A stretch of DNA of 64,000 nucleotides, from the NCBI GenBank assembly GCA_012317185.1, contig CP048838.1, positions 4,092,001 to 4,156,000 of the forward strand, in the 5' to 3' direction. Below are positions 25,969-33,089 of the stretch, one piece after another. The DNA is from [Clostridium] innocuum (lineage in GTDB: Bacteria > Bacillota_I > Bacilli_A > Erysipelotrichales > Erysipelotrichaceae). Position 1 is the first letter of the stretch, and each line of letters starts with the position of its first letter. Both the position numbers and the translations under genes were made by a program. A model generated the notes under the pieces. It searched no databases and was not told where the DNA came from. It saw nothing but the letters and a program-made list of their open reading frames with translations.

Positions 25969-26391
25969 ATGATGTTGAAAAAAATAACTATTTTAATAAC
26001 TACAATCTGTATGACCTTTCTCTTAAATGAACTAACTATATATGGGGAAAGTACAGATACTATAATAACTAACGATATCACCACACGCGCAAGTTATATT
26101 TCTAGACAAAATGTAAAATCGCCATTTTACTATGACGGAGAAACCTATAATATAGACGTTACTTATAAAGTTTATATAGATTCTAGCACTGGGAAAATAA
26201 TAGATGTGGACCTTGACAAATGGTCATCGAATTTACCAAATGGAAAGTGGACTGTTTGTGAATTGATTTCAGTTTACTATATTTCGAATTACCAAGTTGG
26301 CGTAACTGTAGATGTAAATATAATGAGTTGGCTTGGAGTAGAAAAAGTTTCCCGTATACAAGTAAGTTTAAATTCAACAGGGCCTATTTGA
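25969..26391 (+). CDS. small secreted protein, function unknown
   Basis: 140-residue protein starting MMLKKITILITTICMTFLL, a typical signal peptide, followed by a mature part of about 110 residues rich in Tyr, Val, Asp and Thr (YNIDVTYKVYIDSSTGKI) that looks all-beta. It contains one Cys after the signal region. AAAGGAG precedes the ATG, so translation is likely. It is the only plus-strand gene between 1.2 and 32.9 kb and is clearly more AT-rich than its neighbours, which suggests separate acquisition. I recognise no family; a secreted effector or immunity-type protein is possible but not supported. Confidence 0.75.
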   Translation: MMLKKITILITTICMTFLLNELTIYGESTDTIITNDITTRASYISRQNVKSPFYYDGETYNIDVTYKVYIDSSTGKIIDVDLDKWSSNLPNGKWTVCELISVYYISNYQVGVTVDVNIMSWLGVEKVSRIQVSLNSTGPI

Positions 26392-26480
26392 TAAAGGTAC
26401 ATAGTTGATATAATTTATCAGTATCATAAATTAGAATTACACGACTCTTATAAAGCTTTAAGTAGCTGAAATAGTAATAA

Positions 26481-26541
26481 AAAAGGAGTATTTTAATTCC
26501 AAATAATCCCAAATATTTGGACAGAATTAATTACTCCTTTT
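26481..26541. terminator. large bidirectional terminator hairpin
   Basis: AAAAGGAGTA (26481-26490) pairs with TACTCCTTTT (26532-26541), with inner complementary arms TTTTAATTC/GAATTAA and CAAATA/TATTTG. It lies between convergent genes and can end both. Confidence 0.75.
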
Positions 26542-26661
26542 CTATAGTAAATACATATATTTCAATTTAGTCTTGAAACTTTTTCAATATATCTATTATT
26601 ATAACTGCTCAATCTGCTACTAAGCATTTTTATAATTAATTAAAAAAATATTTATCCATGT

Positions 26662-28635
26662 TTACTGATTCTGGAACCCCCAGCTGTTTATGTACCCAAT
26701 CCATTTGCCTTTGCTGTAACAGGAATAATACAAGCTTCCATCTGGTCTGGCCAGAGAGCGCTTTATAGTAAAATTCTGATTCTTATATTTCGTCATGCGT
26801 CTTACCCATTTATTGGAAGGAGCATTGTAAAGCCAGTATTTCTGCGGGTTTGGTGTATTGAATTTCCTAGTATTGTTGGATCCCCAGCCAAAATAGGTGT
26901 CTTTTGTCACATTGTTTTTTAGTGCATAGGAGTTTACATAGCCTATCCATTTTCCATTATAATAAGCTGACCAGTATGATGTTCCTTCATCATTGACATA
27001 TTCTCTTGTAAGCAATAAAGGCTTATTGTTATAATTTTTCATACTGCCAAGCCATTTCTTTTTGAATGGATCATAGCGGTAATACTTCGAAGCGTTCGGT
27101 GAAGAGAAAACCTTAACCCTTCTGGATAGCTGATAAAACCCTTCTGTTTTGCCCGGATACGTAAATTCCTGTGAATAAGCAGCAGTGCTAAACCGCCATC
27201 CTTCTTTATATTTATCTGCTGTTCTTACTACAAAACGGTACGCTTTCCCTGGCTTTCCTTTTTTGAATGTATAGGTGGTATCCTGCTGACATGACAGCCA
27301 ATGCCATGCTTTGGAGTCATCTGTCTGATAATATACACGATATTCTGTTGGACGTGCTACCGGACTCCAGCTTAGCAGCACCTGGTCTTCCTGCACATCA
27401 ACCTTCAGGTTTTGCGGAGTCTGTGCCTTGTATATTTTTTCCATTGGTTTTGCGGAAGTAGTTAAATGATTTCCATCGCTTTTCACAACAATGGTTCCAT
27501 TATCTGCTGTTGAATAAATATCTGCATATGAGAGATCACGCCGTGTTCTTTCTGCCGGCAAAGCATTCAGGTTATTGCCTGCCCTTCCATTCGTTGAAGC
27601 TACTGCAATACTCGGCTTTACCTGTTCGAAGAATTCATAATTCCCGGAAACCTCCGAATCATCTGGTAAATCGCCTAAGTTCAGATAGCCATGATGCGGA
27701 AGCTTTAGGTAATCAACCTGTAGAATATTTTTACATTGCAGCAAATCCTTTAGATTATCATCTCTTTTGGCCATCTCCTGAAGCTGTGTAAGCAAAGCAG
27801 GAGCACTGGCAATCAGTTTTTTCTGACCTTCCCGCTGCAAATCGCCGGTTAATAAAAATGAAGTATTCTTATAGTCAATTCTTATCACTAATGAGCTATT
27901 GTTTATTGCATCAATACTGGTACCTTCCGCTGGATCGGCAGATGTCAGAAACAATACACGCGCCTGCTCATCACCTTCTCCCAGCATAAAGTAATCTCCT
28001 GCACGAGGTTCGCCGAAGCTCATAAATGGATCAACAAGTCCATCATCCTCGCGTGCAAGCTGAGCATCCATTAATTCAGACTGGTATGCTTCATAATAGG
28101 AATCTGTTTCAAATGGAGCACCCCAAAACATTCTTGTATTTACGCCAAAATAGCGATTCATAACAGGAATGAACCCACCGATATGGTCGTAATGTGGATG
28201 TGTTGCAATCATGACATCCAGCCCAGATTTGCCTTTATCCGCAGATCCTTCCTGCGTATTCACGGTTTGAATCCCCTGTGACTCCAGATATTTTGTGACA
28301 GTGTTATCCGGATTTTCAGCAATCAGCTGCTTCACATTATTCCGGAACGCATCCGACTGCTCTTTGCTAACCTTATTGTTTCCCATAAGGTAACTGCTTA
28401 ACGGATTTTTGAAGCTGTTCCCTTTTTCTTCTGCTTCCGTAGAATAACCGGCATCAACCAGCATTGTCTGTCCCCCGCACCGGATCAACGTTGCATCTGC
28501 ATTCCCTACGCTGATCGTATGTATTTCAAATCCAGTATTTTCAGCCGCCTGAATAACATTTTTCTGAAATGGTGAAGCTATATTCATACCCAGCGCCAGA
28601 AATAACACCAGAATGCTGATACCAATCTTTCTCAT
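26662..28635 (-). CDS. secreted metallo-beta-lactamase-fold protein with Fn3 and GW wall-binding modules
   Basis: 657 residues. A signal peptide (1-31, ending IQAA) is followed by a ComEC-like metallo-beta-lactamase domain (about 35-395) with the metal motif THPHYDHIGG, a LLTGDL segment and KLPHHGYLN. Then comes a fibronectin type III domain (about 410-495, QTPQNLKV...SWSPVARPTEYRVYY) and two GW/SH3-like modules (about 500-657), each ending in GKWIGYxNS. The GW tail matches that of the lysozyme at 61246 almost residue for residue. Known MBL proteins of this shape cleave phosphoester or nucleic-acid substrates outside the cell; the actual substrate is unknown. GW modules bind teichoic acids, and the polymer locus lies next door. 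Start ATG 28635 follows AAAGGGGATT. Confidence 0.9.
   Translation of the reverse strand: MRKIGISILVLFLALGMNIASPFQKNVIQAAENTGFEIHTISVGNADATLIRCGGQTMLVDAGYSTEAEEKGNSFKNPLSSYLMGNNKVSKEQSDAFRNNVKQLIAENPDNTVTKYLESQGIQTVNTQEGSADKGKSGLDVMIATHPHYDHIGGFIPVMNRYFGVNTRMFWGAPFETDSYYEAYQSELMDAQLAREDDGLVDPFMSFGEPRAGDYFMLGEGDEQARVLFLTSADPAEGTSIDAINNSSLVIRIDYKNTSFLLTGDLQREGQKKLIASAPALLTQLQEMAKRDDNLKDLLQCKNILQVDYLKLPHHGYLNLGDLPDDSEVSGNYEFFEQVKPSIAVASTNGRAGNNLNALPAERTRRDLSYADIYSTADNGTIVVKSDGNHLTTSAKPMEKIYKAQTPQNLKVDVQEDQVLLSWSPVARPTEYRVYYQTDDSKAWHWLSCQQDTTYTFKKGKPGKAYRFVVRTADKYKEGWRFSTAAYSQEFTYPGKTEGFYQLSRRVKVFSSPNASKYYRYDPFKKKWLGSMKNYNNKPLLLTREYVNDEGTSYWSAYYNGKWIGYVNSYALKNNVTKDTYFGWGSNNTRKFNTPNPQKYWLYNAPSNKWVRRMTKYKNQNFTIKRSLARPDGSLYYSCYSKGKWIGYINSWGFQNQ
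26665..27138 (-). repeat. GW-module coding repeat, copy 1
   Basis: Encodes the last ~158 residues (two GW modules) of the MBL protein. By my count about 23 residues differ from the tail encoded at 61249-61725. DNA is also clearly alike but with many synonymous changes. Confidence 0.85.
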
Positions 28636-28663
28636 TTAAATCCCCTTTCTTACATACATAGCT

Positions 28664-28693
28664 ATTATAGCGCAATCCTATCCATAATATCAA
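28664..28693 (-). promoter_or_regulatory. promoter of the MBL-GW gene
   Basis: Minus-strand TTGATA, 18-bp spacer, TATAAT, about 29 bases upstream of the start codon. Confidence 0.65.
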
Positions 28694-28755
28694 CTTTATA
28701 TAAAACTTTCTTTAATATTCATTTTTCGCTAACTATATTTACTATTTATACAAAA

Positions 28756-28791
28756 AGTCAGAACCTATGTATATACGCTTTTGTTCTGACT
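28756..28791 (-). terminator. terminator of the PIG-L gene
   Basis: AGTCAGAAC and GTTCTGACT form a perfect 9-bp stem with an 18-nt loop, followed by TTTTTG on the minus strand. Confidence 0.8.
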
Positions 28792-28813
28792 CTAATTTAA
28801 TTTCTGAACTGCA

Positions 28814-29623
28814 TCAAAAGCCAAAATACCAATCCTTGTATCGGATAAATTTTTCATATGGCACCATATGATCAAAAATTCTGTGTGCATATCCCTGCGA
28901 GAGATAAACCTCACTCATTAAATTTTCCTTTGCCTGCGCATCCTGCAAATCTAAGGCACCCGGTATCGTATGATTCAGCAGGTAATTTGTTTTATAAAAT
29001 TTTCCGAAGTATTCCAGCTTACCCGTAAGTCCCAGCTTTACACATTCATTGGTTACAATCATACTTGTGAATTTATGTTGAATATGACCGTATTCACCAT
29101 CCGGATTATGTGTGACAATCGAATCCCACTTTTTATAATTAAGAACATAATCAATATCATTACGTATTGGATCCTTAACTTTTTTCCAGTTGTTTTTCAC
29201 GTGCTTTGGATTATCGGGATAATTAAGAATAATACCATAATTTCCAGTCAGTTCCATTGCCTTTTCAAATTCCTTTTTCCTGATTTTGTTATTCCCATTT
29301 GTCAAACAAATTATCAGATATCTGTCTTTCATTATATGATCTCCGGCCCATAGTGTTTCATCATCCGGATGCGCTATAATCATAACATTCTTTATCTGTT
29401 TCACCAGCTGATGATCAATTTTGAATGACGCAGGATTCAATTTTTTTGTAACATTTTTGATGCTTACTGTATTACTGCCTTTATAGGCGATTTCTTTCAC
29501 ATTCTCTTTACCCTGTATATATTGTTCCGTAATTCGATAGGTTGCTGTATTCGTAATCGCAAGAAGCAGAATCATGACAGCAGCTATCCGCAAATGGTAC
29601 TTTCGTTTGTTTCGTTTCCTCAT
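28814..29623 (-). CDS. membrane-anchored PIG-L family deacetylase
   Basis: About 270 residues. A very basic N-terminus (RKRNKRKYH) and one membrane helix (11-25, LRIAAVMILLLAITN) anchor the protein, leaving a PIG-L/LmbE domain outside. The metal site is complete: AHPDDE (84-89) and GHIQHK (about 158). PIG-L enzymes remove acetyl groups from N-acetylglucosamine-type sugars using zinc. Being outside the membrane and near wall-polymer genes, it may act on a surface glycan; that is inference. Several adjacent start codons exist (GTG 29632, ATGs at 29629, 29626 and 29623). I use 29623, six bases after AGGTG. Confidence 0.88.
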   Translation of the reverse strand: MRKRNKRKYHLRIAAVMILLLAITNTATYRITEQYIQGKENVKEIAYKGSNTVSIKNVTKKLNPASFKIDHQLVKQIKNVMIIAHPDDETLWAGDHIMKDRYLIICLTNGNNKIRKKEFEKAMELTGNYGIILNYPDNPKHVKNNWKKVKDPIRNDIDYVLNYKKWDSIVTHNPDGEYGHIQHKFTSMIVTNECVKLGLTGKLEYFGKFYKTNYLLNHTIPGALDLQDAQAKENLMSEVYLSQGYAHRIFDHMVPYEKFIRYKDWYFGF

Positions 29624-29650
29624 CATCATCACCTGGTCTCATTCTAACAT

Positions 29651-29696
29651 AAAAAAAAGTCTACACTTCTTAATATATCTTAAGTTATGTAGACTT
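29651..29696 (-). terminator. terminator of gpsA
   Basis: AAGTCTACA and TGTAGACTT arms with an inner TTAA/TTAA pairing, followed on the minus strand by eight T residues, 22 bases after the gpsA stop. Confidence 0.85.
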
Positions 29697-29717
29697 ATAC
29701 TTAATAACTATTAATTT

Positions 29718-30719
29718 TTAAAAATTTATCTCAGACTTCAAATCACGAAGCATTAGATCCCTTGCGGAATCCTCGGGATTTTTATCCTCAAACAGCACCT
29801 GATATATTTCATTGACAATCGGCATATCGATACCCAGACGCTTTGCATTTTCATGCACCGCCTTCGCTGTTCTGACACCCTCCACGGTTTTCGTATTATT
29901 ATCCCAGAAATACTTTGCACTGTTATGCTTGCCGATATCATACCCTGCCTGAAAATTTCTGGAATGCTTACTTGTACAGGTCACAATCAAATCTCCGATA
30001 CCTGTCAGCCCCATGAAGGTTTCCTTTTTACCGCCCAAGGCAACACCGTACCGCGTCATTTCCATCAGACCGCGGGTAATCAAAGCTGCCCGTGTATTAT
30101 CACCATATCCAAGACCATACAAGACACCACTTGCCAGTGCAATGGCATTTTTCACTGCAACCCCGATTTCACTTCCTATTTCATCTGTACCGGTATAAAT
30201 ACGCAGATAATCATTGGAGAAGAGCTTTTGAATTTTCTGTGCATCGGCTTCCTTCTGCGATACCGCACAGATCGTTGTCAGCATACGGATGACAACCTCC
30301 TCCGCATGACTTGGACCAATCAGTGAAACCACGCTGCTGAGATGCTCAGCACTTATATTTCTGCGAATGACATCCGACATTCGATCAAAGGTCTCCGGAT
30401 GAAATCCTTTGGATGTATTAACAACAACAACCTTATGATCCAGCAAAGCATCAATTTCTTTACAAACGCTTTCCACAGCAATCGTCGGTATACTTAAAAC
30501 GATCACATCCGCATCCTTTACAACCTGGATATCAGTCGTTGCCTTAAGCGCCGGATTCAACTCCACTCCAGCAAAATATTTTGCATTCTGATGATTTTCA
30601 TTGATATCCCGTATTTCGCTCTCGCAATTTCCATATATCATCACATCTTCATTATTATCACAAAGAACCTGGGCCAATCCGGTGCCCCAGCTTCCGCTGC
30701 CTACTACAACTGCTTTCAC
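29718..30719 (-). CDS. gpsA: NAD(P)-dependent glycerol-3-phosphate dehydrogenase
   Basis: 333 residues with the N-terminal Rossmann motif VVVGSGSWGTGLAQVL and a C-terminal catalytic half including NTSKGFHPET, GPSHAEEV, the catalytic-Lys region VAVKNAIALASG and GLTGIGDLIVTCTSKHSRN. It reduces dihydroxyacetone phosphate to sn-glycerol-3-phosphate for phospholipids and, here, for TagD-made CDP-glycerol. I choose the GTG at 30719 as start, with AGGGA upstream; an in-frame extension to 30746 adds nine residues not found in the family. It has its own promoter and terminator. Confidence 0.95.
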   Translation of the reverse strand: MKAVVVGSGSWGTGLAQVLCDNNEDVMIYGNCESEIRDINENHQNAKYFAGVELNPALKATTDIQVVKDADVIVLSIPTIAVESVCKEIDALLDHKVVVVNTSKGFHPETFDRMSDVIRRNISAEHLSSVVSLIGPSHAEEVVIRMLTTICAVSQKEADAQKIQKLFSNDYLRIYTGTDEIGSEIGVAVKNAIALASGVLYGLGYGDNTRAALITRGLMEMTRYGVALGGKKETFMGLTGIGDLIVTCTSKHSRNFQAGYDIGKHNSAKYFWDNNTKTVEGVRTAKAVHENAKRLGIDMPIVNEIYQVLFEDKNPEDSARDLMLRDLKSEINF

Positions 30720-30762
30720 TTTATTCCCTGCCTTTCGTAAGGTCAATGCTTACCTGATAATC

Positions 30763-30791
30763 ATTATACACATTTCCCCGCATACCGACAA
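30763..30791 (-). promoter_or_regulatory. promoter of gpsA
   Basis: Minus-strand TTGTCG, 17-bp spacer, TATAAT, 44 bases upstream of the GTG start. It lies in the 102-bp gap after glgB. Confidence 0.65.
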
Positions 30792-30821
30792 CTCTTTTTC
30801 CTTGACTGCCGCTGTAAACAT

Positions 30822-32681
30822 TTATTTTACGGCTTTTTTGACAGGTTTCTTACGCTTTTTCAATTCCAGCAGCACACCGCCGAACGCAGGCACATCCACC
30901 TCGATGGTATACGGCAGCTTGTTACATTCCTTTTCAACAGCCTTCATTTTTCCAAGCTCCGTGATCTCTCCGCCCCAGATATCCTGTTCCGTATTCAGTA
31001 GCTCATGATACACACCCTTTTCCGGAACACCGAACGCATGCTTCTTATAGGCATTTGGAGAGAAATTCAGAATGACGATGTAATAGCTGTTTTCATTTTT
31101 ACGAAGGTAGCTGAACATATTTTCATCCGCATTGTCCGCATCAATCCACTGAAAGGAGGTCCAGTCATATTCTGTTTCATACAATGCCGGTGTCTTACTA
31201 TACAGCTCGCCAAGCTTCGCAAAATACCTGTGAAATGCATCATGCATCGGATATTTTAACAAATCCCAGTCGCACTGCTTTTCTTCATCCCATTCACGGA
31301 AATGCGCCAGTTCATTTCCCATAAAATTGAGCTTCTTGCCCGGATGCGTGAACATATATAAATACAGGGTCCGCAGCTGTGCGAACTTTTCCTCATAGCT
31401 GCCCCATATCTTATCGACGATGGTTTTCTTTCCATGTACTACCTCATCATGGGAAAACTCCATAATAAAGCGTTCGGAATAGAAATAAGCCATGGAAAAG
31501 GTGATATTATTGTGATGCCACTTTCGATAAATTGGATCCTTTTCCAGATACTTCAACGTATCATTCATCCAGCCCAGATCCCATTTATAATCAAAGCCCA
31601 GTCCGCCATCCTGCGTTGCCTTGGTCACATTTGCAAAATCACTGGAATCCTCCGCAATCAGCATGACACCTTTATATGCCTCAGACAAATGATAATTCAT
31701 CCGCTTAATGAAATGCAGGGCACCTTCATTTTCTCCCAGGTCCTTGTTTCCATGCCAGTGTATGATATTGCTGATGGCATCCATTCTCAGACCATCCACG
31801 TGATACTTATCAATCCAGAAGGCAGCCGCCGACATCAGGAAGCTGCGCACCTCTTCTCTCCAGAGATTGAAGTTCGCCGTTCCCCATTGAGAATCCGCAT
31901 CGCATGCCTTCTCATATTCATACAGCGGTGTCCCGTCAAAATATGACAGGGAGAAATCATCACGCACGAAATGAACAGGCACGAAATCCATAATGATTCC
32001 GATATTGGCACGGTGACATGCATTGATCAGATACATCAGCTCCTGTGCACTTCCATAGCGACTTGTTGCGCTGAAATACCCGCTGCACTGATAGCCCCAG
32101 GAACCGTCAAACGGATACTCATTCAGCGGCATCAGTTCAATATGTGTAAAATTGTTTTCTTTCACATACGCAATCAATTCCTTCGCAATATCCTTATAAT
32201 TCACCCACTCCTGATCTTCATCCTTTTTCCAGGAGCCCAGATGCATTTCATAAATATTCACCGGTTTATCAAAATTTTTCGTACGCTGCGCAAGCCATTT
32301 CTCATCGCTCCATTTCTTATAATCCAGATTTGTAACGATGCTGGCCGTATTGGGACGCAGCTCGGAATAAAATGCATACGGGTCCATCTTATCGACAATA
32401 CGTCCGGTAGCCTGTGTCACCCGATACTTATACATATCGCCTTCTTTGGCTTCTGCCACAAACAGTGACCAGATTCCCTTATCATCCTTGCGGCGCATCT
32501 GGTGTCCCTTGCAGCTCCAGTCATCAAAAGAGCCGATGACCTGAATGCCTTGCGCATGCGGTGCATACACCGTGAAGCGAACTCCTTTTTTCCCCCGTTC
32601 TTCACACAGGTGTGCGCCGAACAGCTCGTAAGCATCCAATGCACAGCCCTTATAATAACGATCCATAATTTTATTTTTCAT
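30822..32681 (-). CDS. glgB: 1,4-alpha-glucan branching enzyme
   Basis: 619-residue GH13 branching enzyme. An N-terminal CBM48 (FTVYAPHAQGIQVIGSFDDW) is followed by the catalytic barrel with MHLGSWK, the nucleophile Asp in GLRMDAISNI (about residue 300), Glu in LIAEDSS and FSHDEVVHGK. It introduces alpha-1,6 branches into glycogen. The Lys-rich tail (KKRKKPVKKAVK) is unusual for the family and may be dispensable. Start ATG 32681 follows GGAGGG. The gene is separated from the other glycogen enzymes (7.4 and 33.1 kb), and no glgA or glgC is in the window. The 18-bp palindrome 50 bases upstream may be an operator. Confidence 0.96.
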   Translation of the reverse strand: MKNKIMDRYYKGCALDAYELFGAHLCEERGKKGVRFTVYAPHAQGIQVIGSFDDWSCKGHQMRRKDDKGIWSLFVAEAKEGDMYKYRVTQATGRIVDKMDPYAFYSELRPNTASIVTNLDYKKWSDEKWLAQRTKNFDKPVNIYEMHLGSWKKDEDQEWVNYKDIAKELIAYVKENNFTHIELMPLNEYPFDGSWGYQCSGYFSATSRYGSAQELMYLINACHRANIGIIMDFVPVHFVRDDFSLSYFDGTPLYEYEKACDADSQWGTANFNLWREEVRSFLMSAAAFWIDKYHVDGLRMDAISNIIHWHGNKDLGENEGALHFIKRMNYHLSEAYKGVMLIAEDSSDFANVTKATQDGGLGFDYKWDLGWMNDTLKYLEKDPIYRKWHHNNITFSMAYFYSERFIMEFSHDEVVHGKKTIVDKIWGSYEEKFAQLRTLYLYMFTHPGKKLNFMGNELAHFREWDEEKQCDWDLLKYPMHDAFHRYFAKLGELYSKTPALYETEYDWTSFQWIDADNADENMFSYLRKNENSYYIVILNFSPNAYKKHAFGVPEKGVYHELLNTEQDIWGGEITELGKMKAVEKECNKLPYTIEVDVPAFGGVLLELKKRKKPVKKAVK

Positions 32682-32730
32682 GAGTAGCCCTCCAGTCTGT
32701 AACTACTTATATTTTACTCTATTTCAACAC

Positions 32731-32748
32731 GAAAACCTATAGGTTTTC
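32731..32748. promoter_or_regulatory. 18-bp perfect palindrome upstream of glgB
   Basis: GAAAACCTATAGGTTTTC reads identically on both strands. It lies 50-67 bases upstream of the glgB start, where a promoter would be expected, so a repressor or activator site is plausible. Confidence 0.5.
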
Positions 32749-32797
32749 CTCTCTTTTTCATAAATTTGTAATGGGTTACATTACTTTTTTACCTATT

Positions 32798-32837
32798 TGT
32801 ATACTATTTGCGAATAGCCTGATTCAAATAGTATACA
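32798..32837. repeat. 13-bp inverted repeat with 14-bp spacer
   Basis: TGTATACTATTTG (32798-32810) and CAAATAGTATACA (32825-32837) are perfectly complementary. It sits between the divergent glgB and small-peptide promoters. It could be a two-site operator or a hairpin; there is no T-run directly after it. Confidence 0.55.
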
Positions 32838-32871
32838 GGCTTTGAAGCTCAAAGTTTTTCTATGCGGAAGC

Positions 32872-32900
32872 TTGACAGGAACAGATGAATGCGATATGCT
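32872..32900 (+). promoter_or_regulatory. promoter of the 27-residue peptide unit
   Basis: TTGACA (32872-32877), 17-bp spacer, TATGCT (32895-32900). The perfect -35 and spacing make this a convincing promoter, with transcription starting near 32907. Confidence 0.7.
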
Positions 32901-32913
32901 GTATACGAAGATA

Positions 32914-32929
32914 GTTAGTTTAAACTAAC
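32914..32929 (+). promoter_or_regulatory. 16-bp palindrome, likely operator
   Basis: GTTAGTTTAAACTAAC is a perfect palindrome centred about 14 bases after the expected transcription start, a usual place for a repressor site of the TetR or MarR kind (regulator not identified). Confidence 0.55.
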
Positions 32930-32947
32930 AAACAAGGAGGGATAACC

Positions 32948-33031
32948 ATGCTGCTGTCTTTACTAGCATTGACCATACTGACAATCGCATTGCTGAGCAC
33001 CCGAAACTATCTGCTGCACAGCTATCGCTGA
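32948..33031 (+). CDS. 27-residue hydrophobic membrane peptide
   Basis: The ATG at 32948 lies seven bases after a perfect AAGGAGG. The peptide has a single hydrophobic stretch (LLSLLALTILTIALL, residues 2-16) and a polar basic tail (STRNYLLHSYR). A matched promoter, operator-like palindrome and a terminator 18 bases after the stop enclose it, making a transcript of about 180 bases with no other reading frame of note. It resembles small single-helix membrane peptides, including some type I toxins, in size and layout only; no antisense promoter was evident. It may also regulate a membrane protein. It is too short to be found by standard gene calling. Confidence 0.65.
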   Translation: MLLSLLALTILTIALLSTRNYLLHSYR

Positions 33032-33048
33032 CATTCATATAAAACAGT

Positions 33049-33089
33049 AAGTGGTGAGTTCATGATCGAACTCACCACTTTTTTTATTT
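33049..33089 (+). terminator. strong intrinsic terminator
   Basis: AAGTGGTGAGTTC and GAACTCACCACTT form a perfect 13-bp stem with an ATGATC loop, followed by TTTTTATTT. It ends the small-peptide transcript and may also stop pgm transcripts arriving on the other strand. Confidence 0.92.
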
